NCBI RefSeq assembly: GCF_907165205.1
Contig: NC_058192.1
Span: forward strand, 27,680,001-27,744,000
DNA from: Coccinella septempunctata
Lineage: Eukaryota > Arthropoda > Insecta > Coleoptera > Coccinellidae
DNA: 64,000 nt
Reading direction: 5' to 3'
In this document: positions 13,201 to 24,400 of the stretch, piece by piece
Position numbering within the stretch: the first letter of the stretch is position 1
Layout: the number at the start of each line of letters is the position of its first letter
Program-made: the position numbers and the translations under genes
Notes under the pieces: model-generated
Told to the model about the DNA's origin: nothing
The model's database searches: none
Seen by the model: the letters and a program-made list of their open reading frames with translations, nothing else

Positions 13201-14552
13201 CGGCTTTAAAATTCACATTTTTTTAATATTATTTGTTAACCTTCACTATTTTGAACAACTTCTTCTCAAAAATTGTGCTAACTTCTCATGCAGAACCATC
13301 TCCTACAAACAGTTTATTATTATTATTATTCCTTGTGTTTAGATGGCCTGAGGAAACGAGTTTCAAGAAAGAAACTAATGTTTTGTCTATTCTTCATAGT
13401 ACTTCGAGATCACTATTTGAATTGAATGAAACTTGAAAACGAAGAATCATAGGAGGATATGGTTTGTTTCTCTGAAAAAGAGCTAGGAAATGTGTCATCA
13501 TAGTTTCTATGGTTTGATTATCTACTAATTGCAATTTTATGTTGTACCTTTATTCTACCACATTGCAATGAATTCATAAATAATTATTCCCATTTGAAGA
13601 ATCATAATGAGGATTGTTTTCAGTATACCTGTGACAAATTCTCCTCTTTCAACAGATACATCATTCTCATCACGAGCTATAAATGTATATAATACAATAT
13701 AGCGGCCTGAAGGATCCTTAGAAAATGGTTCAGAGTTCAAACTAATTGGTGAACTGGCAGTCTGTTTTTTTACCACTGATTCACAATCACTGGTATCAAT
13801 TCCTACTACATCACTAGAAAAATCAACAGTTTATATTAATCAGCATTCCTTAATATCCCTCAATAGTTTATTATCTTATTAATATGAGTGATAAATTCTA
13901 GGACTCAATATTTATTTATATCTTACCAGTCATGGTTGGCATCAGAGCTTTCACCAGAAGTAGGCTGTCTTTCTCTTGGCAATTTTTTTTTCACAGAATG
14001 GTCAGCTAAATCACTATTATAGGGCGTACAGTAGGAATATGGAATAAAACCTTCTTGTCTAGAATCCATCCCAATTACATAAACCCAGTCATTTTCCCTA
14101 TAGAGTATATTAACAATCTAAAAAAATGAAATTATAACCTTTTCATAACCCTAGACATTGCTATTATATCAAAATATTAATGAAGTTTACCTGCCCCCTT
14201 TTCACTTCTAGTTCATCATCTACACATGGGGTGAAATCATGTAGAACTATCATTTTACTATCGGGGGAAAGACCATGTTCTTTTTCAATTCCTACCCTAA
14301 CTAAAGTTTCAATGCTTGCAGAACCAGTTATTCTTCCCATTCCAGGACTAAGACCAGTGCTAGATCTTGAAATTTCTTTATCTAAATCCACCGAAGAGGC
14401 TACAATTAAAAATAATAGAAGTAGTACATGATGCACTCATTACTGAAATCCAGTTCAAGAATTTCCCAATTATTCAGAAATAATTAGTGGTTATCCAACT
14501 TACATTTTTTCTTTTTCCCCCTTCGTATTCTCACAGGGCACAAAAATGCCAT
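3971..14552 (-). CDS. Dlish: Triple-SH3 adaptor, Dlish/Vamana-like, complete (six exons)
   Basis: In Drosophila, Dlish is a membrane-linked adaptor with three SH3 domains that binds Dachs and acts downstream of the Fat cadherin in growth and planar polarity control. Coding exons, in order of transcription: 14552-14504, 14399-14191, 14117-13927, 13813-13629, 9818-9714 and 4269-3971. All introns are GT/AG, the phases are 1, 0, 2, 1 and 1, and the total is exactly 1038 nt (345 aa plus TAA). The N-terminus is MAFLCPVRIRRGKKKK. SH3-1 spans about residues 66-124, SH3-2 about 187-242 and SH3-3 about 283-338. Each has the ALYDY-like start, a WW/W core and a GFIP end. The length is close to the fly protein (about 350 aa, from memory). 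The last two introns (3.8 and 5.4 kb) are full of transposon remains. The SH3 calls are firm; orthology rests on three SH3 domains, length and N-terminus. Confidence 0.85.
5655..5936 (+). other. Unrecognised 93-codon open frame in Dlish intron 5
   Basis: Open frame with many basic and aromatic residues, ending just before an AAAG-rich run at 5940-5960. No domain recognised. It sits antisense within the 5.4-kb intron of Dlish, so it is more likely a transposon remnant or chance frame than a gene. Confidence 0.2.
6490..7560 (+). pseudogene. Decayed non-LTR retrotransposon end: RNase H domain and C-terminal region
   Basis: Frameshifted remnants of the retroelement polyprotein tail. Around 6635-6800 the reading switches frames but shows GAGIGIMG, QAELYGICSC and CDSQEALKSL, the RNase H signature of Jockey/I-type elements (GAG, QAE and SDSQAAL motifs). 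Around 7215-7320 LALGRKQLNLITGALTGH and NKHLKK match the conserved tail that precedes a CxxC..H..C motif. The region to 7450 (LSDLAELRTTNLG) continues that tail. Multiple stops and frameshifts make it non-functional. Lies in Dlish intron 5, antisense to it. Confidence 0.6.
9714..9818 (-). CDS. Dlish: Dlish exon 5 (end of SH3-2)
   Basis: The acceptor is the TTTTAG just before TATTAAATAG. An upstream TTTTAG would give a frame with a stop, so this one is chosen; it yields an uninterrupted SH3 reading through VTVLNREDPDWYWIV to GFIPSGF. Donor GTAGGA. Confidence 0.8.
10047..10199. repeat. Palindromic MITE, family M1 copy 1
   Basis: The ends GGTTGCGTTCACAAACTTAC and its near-exact reverse complement (AGTAAGTTTGTGAACACAAC) define a roughly 153-bp element with no coding capacity. 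The interior carries a second palindrome around TATGCTCTCTGAGCATGGCC. Related copies lie at 17262-17401 and 41900-42053. Confidence 0.85.
10720..11513 (-). pseudogene. Non-LTR retrotransposon ORF1 remnant (coiled coil + FP-like domain)
   Basis: Reading the minus strand in two or more frames, a cysteine-rich start (VCYICTD) is followed by a coiled coil (KTLQNRVDILEQEQQ). Then come SNNVEICGVSE, one stop, NVLNIVKRVAVCVGYP and RPKAIVVKFLFKNRREKII. That order is typical of the ORF1 nucleic-acid-binding protein of insect Jockey/CR1-like elements. Several stops; inactive. It sits in Dlish intron 4, same strand as Dlish. The zinc-finger part is uncertain. Confidence 0.5.
12107..12742. mobile_element. 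636-bp element with 22-bp terminal inverted repeats and a short ORF
   Basis: TAGACCATATTAGTGAGGTT at 12107 recurs as its reverse complement ending at 12742, extended on both sides by a GGCGGGA-type block. Inside, a plus-strand frame at 12230-12556 encodes 108 residues (LRLRVRMMSASEVRNEMKLR) that I do not recognise. Probably a non-autonomous DNA transposon. It abuts the next MITE within a few bases. Confidence 0.6.
12746..13026. mobile_element. MITE with perfect 23-bp terminal inverted repeats, TA target duplication
   Basis: ATCGATTTCAAGCGAATAAC at the left end is exactly reversed at the right end, and both ends are flanked by TA, as in Tc1/mariner-type insertion. The interior is rich in GGTTAT/ATAACC motifs in both orientations and can fold. 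No open frame. Confidence 0.75.
13629..13813 (-). CDS. Dlish: Dlish exon 4 (start of SH3-2)
   Basis: Acceptor TTTCTAG, donor CAG|GTATAC. It encodes the linker and the first half of SH3-2 (YIVLYTFIARDENDVSVERG). Confidence 0.82.
13927..14117 (-). CDS. Dlish: Dlish exon 3 (end of SH3-1)
   Basis: Acceptor TTTTTTAG, donor GTAAGA. It completes SH3-1 with ENDWVYVIGMDSRQEGFIPY, followed by a basic and serine-rich linker. Confidence 0.82.
14191..14399 (-). CDS. Dlish: Dlish exon 2 (linker and start of SH3-1)
   Basis: Acceptor TTGTAG, donor CAG|GTAAAC. Serine-rich linker, then the beginning of the first SH3 domain (MIVLHDFTP, DDELEVKRGQ). Confidence 0.82.
14504..14552 (-). CDS. Dlish: Dlish exon 1 (start codon, basic N-terminus)
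   Basis: ATG at 14552-14550. It encodes 16 residues ending in four lysines plus one base, then a GTAAGT donor. The T left over joins CC of the next exon to make serine. Confidence 0.8.
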
Positions 14553-15124
14553 TTTTATATTACAAAAACTATTTTCACATAATTAGGTTGATAAAACTAG
14601 TTAGGCAAAATTTTAACTGTACTTATGCCATAAAACAATGACCTGTTCTGTTAGCTGTTATTTTGACATAAACGTGTATCTGGCATGGAAAAGAAAACAA
14701 ACAAAAATTGATCATAGAAATTCCGGAGTAAAATAAAGAGTATTTATTTTGCTCCAGGGAAGTTTTATTCAGATACCAAAGTTGGAGGAAGTTGTTGTGT
14801 CAGCTAATGGAATCGGCATGGAATTTCTTCCTATAAAACTAGTTCTATCGATTCAAAGTTTTTGCATTGAATATGATCATGGGGAAGAAAAAAGATATAT
14901 AGATATGTAGCTCATATGACAGTAGTCCAAAAGTACGCTTTGTTTGTCAAATAATCCCATGTAATGAATTTGTCAAAAAGTAATGGTTAACTGGTTCTAT
15001 TTATAATTATTTATAAATCATCACACCGAGTGCTGATATTTTTGAAATAGGTATTTCAATAATTCTGCGATTTATATCTAGTGAAGTTAAAGTATGATGT
15101 GAGAAATTTCAGTTACTTGTTGTA
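14553..15124. promoter_or_regulatory. Bidirectional promoter region between Dlish and MARCH
   Basis: The 572 bp separating the two divergent start codons must hold both 5' UTRs and promoters unless distant non-coding exons exist. No TATA box is obvious at a fitting distance. The segment is AT-rich and I see no transposon in it, unlike all surrounding introns. Confidence 0.6.
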
Positions 15125-15436
15125 ATGCCAAAGCAATTCATAAAAGTGAAAATTAATTGTGATGTGAATACTAGTGGTATGCCTCCCGAAAAACAAGAAT
15201 GCAACAAATACGATTCATCTTCTAATATATCTAATTCGAACGGAGACATTTGTAGAATATGCCATTGTGAAGCTGACCTCGATAATCCTTTGTTGTCCCC
15301 TTGCTATTGTTCTGGTAGTTTAAAATATGTGCACCAGTCGTGTCTTAGACAATGGTTAGCTGCTTCCGATACAAGATCTTGTGAATTATGCAAATTCAAC
15401 TTTATCCTACATACTAAAATCAAGCCATTATCGGAA
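15125..15436 (+). CDS. MARCH8: MARCH exon 1 (RING-CH finger)
   Basis: ATG at 15125 is the first in frame. The exon ends after KPLSE at a GTAAGT donor, phase 0. It contains the whole RING-CH domain (ICRICHCEADLDNPLLSPCY and on). Confidence 0.9.
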
Positions 15437-18400
15437 GTAAGTATAAATTCAAGTTAAGTTTCTTTGTTGTCATTCCTCGCAATGCTACTCATGAAGTCGC
15501 ACAAGTTATCGAATGAGCTTAAGAGTGGTATCATAGTGGTTTAACAGGAGCATAGGTGTATTTTATTCACAAAGAAGTGAATGTACCAACTTATGCAACT
15601 AATTCCTTATGGTTGTATTAGTTATGCATGACAAAAATCTAAGGTGGGTGCAAAAGCAAACAAGAGCCATTGTTTTTATTCGTAACAATATTGAGCACTA
15701 TAGCAATAATTTCTTTAGTCTTGCATCGTTTATAATAATAAAGCTAATTAGAACAATTTAAAATTTCTTTCAGAAGTTGTTTTTTCATTATTAACATTTT
15801 GAATAATACACAGTAAAATCATCCTGGGATATGATCATATTCAGATTTTTACATCTATAATTTTTCACCTGAGAGATGTACTTACAAGAAGAATTGTGTT
15901 ACATTCTCGAAAATTGGTGGATGAGTTTATAGAAAACTGTAATATTAGAGCAGTGGATTTTTTTGTGCACACCTGAAGGTTCATACAATATTTCACCTGT
16001 GGTCATTCATCACATACCTAATAATACAGGGTGACTGCCAAGACTCTACCGATTATGAAAGGAACATCTCCAACAACAACCTTAGGAGTTTCCATTTTAT
16101 TCTTCTTCTACCTTTTGCCTGTTTTCTCCAACTTTTCATTCGATGTCCTGTGACGATGAAGTCCAGGAGTCAGCCCATCTCTTCGGTGGTCTTCCTAAGG
16201 GTCTAGTTGTGTTCGGTTTTTCCTTGTATGCGGCTTTGGCGAGTCTATCGTCCTGCATCCTCTCTACATGCTGTCTCCATTCTCTTCTTCTCCCTCGTGA
16301 CCACCTTACGACATCTGGCATATTATCGCACCGCTCCCGGATCTCACTGCTTCGCTGTCTGTCGCACAGTGTAACGCCTGCGATCGCTCGCAGGGTCCTC
16401 ATTTCGGTTGTTCGTAGTGCTCTTTTCGTCCGGCTAGTGTCCGCTCTCGTTTCCGCTGCGTAGGTGAGGATGGGCCTCACTGCTGTTCTGTAGATCCTTG
16501 CCTTGCTGGTTATCGACATGCATTTGTTTTTCCAAATAGTACTGTGCAGACAGCCAGACACTCTTGCTGCTTTATTCACTTGTGCTTTCACCTCGTCATA
16601 TGTGTTTCGGCTGCTTGAAGCTATTATCCCCAGGTATTCAAAACTCATCACTTGTTCGATGGGTTGGTCGTTTAGTGCTAGTTTGCATCGTATCGGTTCC
16701 TTGCTGATGGTCATAGACTTGGTTTTCGATATCGAGATGCTCATATTATATTCCTTAGCGACCTGGTTTAGCTCGAATAGCAGTCGCTGCAAGTCGTCCT
16801 TATTCTCTGCTATGAGAACCGCATCGTCAGCGTAGCACAATATTTTGAATTGGGTTTGTCCCATCCATTTTATTACAATGAGGATATAGGTATTAGTAGT
16901 TGCACTTTTGCGTTCATTCCATCGTAATTTCAATGTTAGTCGGCTCTAAAACAATACGGGAATTGTGAGCAAAAGGTGTAGCATAGCTTCAAAAATACCT
17001 CCTGGTCCTCGGCGAACAGTGGGAAATCCTTAGAATGTTGAGAGAGTTTGAGCAGCTGTACTCAACGAAACAGTGGCCCCAGACCAGATTAGCTGTTCTG
17101 CGGAGAAAATCGCGGCTCTGACTGAAGATGACCCCGGGGTGTCAACCAAACTACGTACCGCGCCATTGGACGTCAATCGGCGGTCTTTAAAGAGAATTTT
17201 GGTAGAAGACTTGAAGATGTTCCCTTACAAATTGCATGCACTGCATAGGCAGCTAGCCCTTGGTTGCGTTCACAAACTTACACTGAGCAAGCTCTGATTA
17301 CTCGAAGCGCTCACAAACGTACTTTTAGTTCCTCAGAGTATGCTCTCTGAGCATGGCCATACTCATACTCTTCTCTCGGAGTAAGTTTGTGAACACATCC
17401 CTTGACCGACAAGCGCATGTATCCTGCGCTTAATCCATCCTGATTCTCGACCACAAGGAATACAACTTTTCGTCGAAAAAAATCTTCATAAGCGACTAGG
17501 CCCATTTCCGTCTATTGAATTGATGCGGCCGATACTTAATGAAAATACCGAGGAAAATACATGATTGAATTGAAAACAGAATTACAAGCAGAATACACAA
17601 TAAACACGTGTCGTGGTTTAATAACTTCTTAATGAAAATCTTATAATTCTGATTTTATTTTCATTTCCATTTCTGTAGATTCATAAAATAGCAGAATAAT
17701 CTCTTCTGGGGCACCCGCTCAAAGTTAATGTATTATATGGTGTCCACACTGGAGACCTCATCGGCCCTTATTTTTTCTACAATGAGCGCTTTCTTTTTGG
17801 TGCTTCATGCACCGGTACAGCTCCGAGCTTCTCGCCCCTGAGCTGTTCCCAAATAAAACGGTTATTAATGCACCAACTCCGTGCAGCGAGTTGGACGATC
17901 AGCTGTTGAGCAAAATGACAAGAGACAAGTCCGGATTCGCGGTTCTTTGGATTATTTGTTTTCAGTTTGACGTTAAAGTCGTTGATTATTAAAAAGTTTC
18001 ACTATTTTTTCGAGAGCTATTGCCAAATATTTGGTTGAAAAACTTGATTTACCGGGAAAACTCTACCCTTTCTTTGGTAGAAGTAGGTAAAGAGTGTTCT
18101 GAAGTACGTGAAATATCAACTTATTTGAAATGAAATGCTACATTTTCACTGATGGGCGTTACTAAACTGAAGCTTATCGTTTATTCATTTGGTCGATCTC
18201 TAAAAATTATGCATTCATAACAAAAATGATCTTCAAACCTGAAAGAACGAATCCTATCTTCATTCAAAATCATTCAGTTCTAATTCCATCTAACATTGAT
18301 TCTTTATTCATTTATTCAATAAAAAAACTAACTGACAGCTTCAATTGACGAAAAAATCAATCTTAGGTGGTCCATAAGGTGTATTACAGCCTTTTTATAG

Positions 18401-21400
18401 TATTAATCCACAAATTTCAACAATACACGTCTCCTACTAATATTTGTTGACATATGTAAACATAACCAAAAAGTTTGTTTACGGGCTTCAAGCCCTAGAC
18501 GTGCACCAGCATTTCGGTTGGTGCAAGAGGGGGCAGAGGAAAGGAACGCTAGCTGCTCCGGTGCTTCACGCCCCAATCAAAATGAACGGGTCGAATACCG
18601 CGGGTTAAACGCCTGCTGTAGTGCTGTGAACGGCGAGCGTCACATAGCCATGCTCATTGCTCAACGATTTTCTCTAACCTCATCTGGTCGAATTCAGACT
18701 CATAAGCTGTATTCGGGTTCGGCTTTCGGACAGTCCGAGAATGGTTCTAGAACTGCGCAGAGGATTTAATTCTAGCTGTATTCGGGTTCGGCTTTCGGAC
18801 GGTCCGAGAATGGTTCTAGAACTGCGCAGAGGATTTAATACTAGGGCGCAACAGTTTTGCGCAGTCCTAGAACAATTCTCGGACTGTCAGAAAGCCGAAC
18901 CCGAATACAGCTACTAAGGCGCAACAGTTTTGCGCAGTCCTAGAACAATTCTCGGACTGTCAGAAAGCCGAACCCGAATACAGCCATAGATATGTGATTA
19001 AAAAAACAATAACAACATGAAGCAACTGTGCAAACTGAACGAACCAAAACAGAAATTCCCAGGGCTGCATTTTAATTTATTGAACCATTCTACAGTAAAG
19101 TCCGTTAAAATTTGATGCCCCATTGAAATTTTAATCATCCAGTATTCCCTTCAAAAATTACTGTTTTAAATTTTAATGGGGCGTTATATCTTAAAGGACT
19201 TTCCTGATACTGATCTGCAGCCTCAGACTCTTGAAGCCCTCAAAGAGAAATCCGGCAGGAATGCAGATATCTATCGCCGGAATTCTGACAAGGTAGATAA
19301 AAAATGCTATGAATCGGAACGATATATTATGTTGCCTTATTTCTAGCCTCGCTTCTAACAGCGACTAATTGATAATTTTTTTTACATAATGAAAAAATAT
19401 TGGACATCCTATGAACACAATCCATCTGGGGAACTGCAGTTTTTCATTTATTGACTAAATTACCGTCGAAGACAACTTTTGCACCACCTTAAATTAGCTA
19501 TATGTTAAACTTTACCATGTATTAAGAATTGAAGTCATATTTATTTTAAAGGTGCGTTACTTCATTTGATTTTTACAAAATAACTTGAGTTATATGAGTT
19601 AATATATATCAAAATCAACATCTGTTTGAAATCAACATACAGCTTACAGAATTCTCACCTTAATAACAGCCACTGTTCAGAAACGAGTGCAGCTTAATTG
19701 AAGAAGAAACGCTGTATGAGACGGCTTTATCAATGAAATGCATTAGAGAAGATGGGCATCATCTCGATATTTTGGTTGTTTCAAAATCTTTATATCCCAA
19801 ATAGCAACAGAATAAAATTTCAAATAGGTACATAAATTAATGCTGAAAAATTAAGTTGTACAGGGCTTTCGAATTCGATGTCCACTGAGGGAATCTCTGA
19901 AACTAAAAGAGATAGAGCAAAACCGATGGCACGTTTTAGAGCTCTTTTTCAGAGAAACAATTCTAACATTCAATGAAAACTGTTAATTGGCTTTGATCTA
20001 TAAATATTCACATTGAGGTTGCAAATAATTGATAGGGAAGAATGCTCTTGTGAAAAGTCGAACCTGCTGCAGAAACTGTTTTGCGAATGGAATTGAAAGC
20101 CACACAAGATCTATTACAGATTACAGCTTCTTCGAGGTTAGCTGGATAATAATGGGTCTAAAAATTTTGGATATTTTCAAATCCAAGTGAATAATACTAA
20201 CATACATTCTTAGTGTGATTTGATATACAGGTAGTAATCTTTACTCTTAACCATTTTATTGGTCTCAATTGTGTGAAAACTATTAGACAGGATAGTAGAA
20301 GCAATTGCTTGTACTTTTTTTCAGGAGTAAAATTCTCGTGTATTTTGAAATATGATTAATTTTTGACAACTCAGTTTCCTAAGAATATAGTTGGATTGAT
20401 ATCAATATGATATTCTATTCTATTCACTCATATCATTAGTTCATCCTTCAATAAATCTTAATACACATTATTACTCGAAAAAACTATGTATTTCGAATTA
20501 TTTTTTGGAAATAAAGACATTATCATTATGATTAATTTCAGTTACCAAGCTTTTTGTCACTCCATCAATACTACACTTTTCCCAAACAGATATTTAGTGC
20601 CAACTTGAGGTAGATCAAGAAAATTGATATTCGGATTTTATTTTGTTCCTAAAAGAATACTAAGGATCGACTAAGGAGTTGTATTGTGGCGATTCTATCG
20701 ACTCGTAGCTTTTAAAATGGTTTAATTTTGTATGAAATCACAGTAACACCAAACAAAACGCAAAAGCAATGTCAATATTTATAGTTCCGCGACTACAAAG
20801 CGAGGGCGCTACATTCTCATTTCTCGTACAGTGACTATATAACCCACAGTGGCGACAACGGGTCATAAAACTGTCAAAAATCCGCCATGTTTTGCCAAGA
20901 ATGTAAACAAATAAACATAGAAATAATAATATAGGTTAGAAATTCCATGCGAATACCATTCATTTTGACGTCCGACAAAACATGGCGGATCAACCAATAG
21001 AAAATGAGACAGTCTATGTCGCCACTATGGGGGGGTATATAGTCACTGTAATTTTCAGGCGCCTATCCTCCGCAGTAGCTACGCAAACGCTTCTGCAGTC
21101 GCTGCCATAGAAAGTCACTTGATTTTATATGAAATAAAGGTTTCTAAAAGTACAGCACCTGTAATGCCTTCTAAAATGATGTTAGATGCCCCTCATTTCA
21201 TTCCACGTGTATGATCTTTGAGTGGGGGTTAATATTCATTGGATGATGCCTAAACATCTCGCAGTGCATCCCAGTCTGCTGCATTACAGTGTCAAATTTT
21301 GGGATCAGATTGATGCCTTCAAACAGGGCCGTCGCTATAGGGGGGGAGGGGGGGAGCATCCCCTCCCCGGAGCACATTCGATAGGGCGCCAAATAGACCG

Positions 21401-24400
21401 CGCAGGCGCGAAATCATAACAAACTGCGTGCCCCGCCATCTAGTCGATTCATGGGAACTACAGTGGCGGCATTGTAAAGTCTCGTTGTCAGAGCGGTCAG
21501 CGGTGTGAACACATGAGTTTAACCATTTAAAAGCATTTTATCGTATTATGGTTCCCTGCCAAAAAAAGCTCAAACCGTCTGGAGCGGAATTCAGAAAAAG
21601 GACGCAGAAAAGGAAAATTGAGACGGAAAAAGCCGCAAATGTGATGGATACATAAATAAAATAAACATAACATAAAATTGAAAACTCTTTGAAACTCAGA
21701 AATTTGTCTAGAACACGCTGGGTTGCTAGAGCCGAAAGCATAAAGGCCGTCAATATTTCCTACGAAGAGATAGTTCAACTCCTCCAAGAAATTGCCGAAA
21801 ATACTGACTTTGACAGCACCTCTAGAACAAAAAGTTCAGGATTGAGAAAGAAAATTTTGAATTTTGACTTCATTGTAACCCTTTATTTCATGAAAAATGT
21901 GATGTTCAAACTAAAAAATTCAATTGAATCTATCGAGACTCCCGAAATGAATGTGATCGATTGCAATAATATATTAGAATTACACATTCAAATTTTGAAA
22001 ACAATGAATGAAAATAGCTCATCTATCGATGATTTGATCGCCAGCGCAAAGCAGTTTGCTGAAAAATTCGACATCAATGTGAAAGAAGACTTTAAAAAAT
22101 TTCATCGGCATCGATTAGGACCCCAAAAATTCGATAGCAGAAATAAAAATGAGACAATTTTGGGTTTATATAGATTTTATAGATAAGAGTTCAAACAAGT
22201 ATTAGACACGCTCATTAATAATTTATCATTGAACGTGATATCAGTAATAGAAACGTTAGATCCAATATTTAAAGTTTTCCATTTTCCGCTGAAATCACAA
22301 AATTTGAAACTGGAGTACTTAGAAGCATTGATCAATATGATTCCGCCAAAGCTAGATAGGCCAGACCCACAAGCATTACTTACCGAACTCATGATTTTAT
22401 TTTTTGATTGCGAATAATGTAAATCATTAACTGAAGTAGCTGGTGTATTGGCAACGAAATATAAAATGTTAAAACTCGCCGATTACATTTTAAGATTTGT
22501 CGTAACCGATGGTTATAGTACCAGTACTAACGAGAGAACGTTTAGTCAACTTAAGTTAGTAAAAAATGTTCTCAGAACAACAATGTCTGATCAGCGTCTG
22601 AACGATTTGCTTCTACTGAAATGCGAAAAAAAATCGCAGCAACTCTTTCTCTTTCTATTGAGACTTCTTGGAGCCTATTAAAAGAACGAAGAATTAAAGT
22701 GTGATCTGAATAGCAATATTTATGAGAATATTTTCTTGTTTCGTAGATTAGTTTAATTAATCACAGATTTATTATTACACTTGTTACTTAAAATATTTGT
22801 GAGGTATTTTCATTTATACTCATGTTCATTTATAATTAACTCTTTAAAAAACTGTAGGCACATATTTGTATTACATATCATAATATACCTTTTCCATATT
22901 CTTGTTTTTTTCGATATCCTGTGAATTTTTTTTAAAGAGGGGCGCCAAAATTCGAATCCCCCCCCCCTCGGAAAAGCTCTTCGCTACGGCCCTGCCTTCA
23001 AAACTAAACAATGGGGCAGAAACAACAACATTGTAGGGTTTTAGTTAGATAATCAGTAGAAATTATTTGATTTTTAAAGATAATTCCCGAAAAGAATAAG
23101 GATGATTACAAAGAATTTTGCAACTATGTATCTTCAGCAAAAATATACAAATATTTTTTACAAAATTCAATCTGCGAAATAGATAGTATAGCTTATACTC
23201 AAAACTGCACATAGACTCTTAATGAATTGAATTACTTTTATAGTTGTGAGAAATTGCATTTGATTTCAATTATCATTTTTTTTTTTCAGTGGAGGAGACT
23301 GGAAATGAGTGGTGTAGAAAGAAGAAGATTATTATGTGCAATATTGTTCCATTTTGTTGCAGCTATATGTGTTATCTGGTCATTATTTGTTTTAATTGAT
23401 AGAGCAGCTGAAGAAGTTCAAAGAGGACTAATTGGTAAGTTATCATCGCGATCTTTTGATTCCTGTATAGGTTTGCTTTTATCTATCTAGAATCTATACT
23501 TCGGATGACATGTATACTGATAGGTAGGGACAAATAGTGAAGTCCATTCAGCAAATTCCGTATCGAAGTGTAATTTCAATGGCGAATATCAAACTTGAAA
23601 CTAATTTTAAACCAGTTACTCATGTCTGTGTTGAAAATTAGTAAAGAAAATTAATTATTAATGGGATTTTCTTTGTGTCATTAGTATGGAGAGTAAAGAA
23701 AATGAGAACAATCGCCGTACTTAAAAAGCGAGTAAAAAAAGTCTCCTCAAAAATGTGGAAAATAAGTGAGTCACTGCGATCGCTAGAAGTGAATTGTGGT
23801 AACCCAAATTTCTGTGATTTGGGGAATTTAAGCTTCAATTTGAAAATGGAATGCCTTCTTTCAATTGCAGGTTAAGATAGTTTATTTGTTTTCGATGAAT
23901 TTTTTAGTATATTTCTCCAAATGAAATTAATTAAAGTGAGTATATAGATACCTATGTGGCAATGAATGTATCGAAAATATATGTATATTGAAAAATTACA
24001 TTAGTTCATCACTCAATTGACATACATGAAATTGATATTTACTGAAAAGAATTGTTGAAAAAATATGAGAAGCTTTTGTTTCTTAATGTACAAATGACCA
24101 GTATGCTTTTTATTGATTTTCCGATTTATATGCAATAAAATACCATGAATTATATTTTAAAGATTCAAAGCATCAGTATAGTAAGTCGTAATGAGCAAGA
24201 AATTGATAAAATTCCTACGAAATCAACGAATTCAACAAATAGATAATACATATATAGAATTGTAGTTCCTTGAATAAAGTATGTATATAAATTAATAATA
24301 GCTTAAGTGGAGAACACGTGCAGGGTGTACATAAAGTATGGAATAAATTAATTTTCTCGCACTGGGATTAAAAAAAATGCTTGGACATGTCGATCTACTT

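Noticed and set aside
16143..16835. Plus-strand open frames of 106 and 110 codons
   Set aside because: They are antisense shadows of the reverse transcriptase at 16136-16933.
23675..23875. 66-codon frame just after MARCH exon 2 as an alternative exon
   Set aside because: No similarity to MARCH proteins and not needed; exon 2 joins exon 3 in phase with the known transmembrane order.
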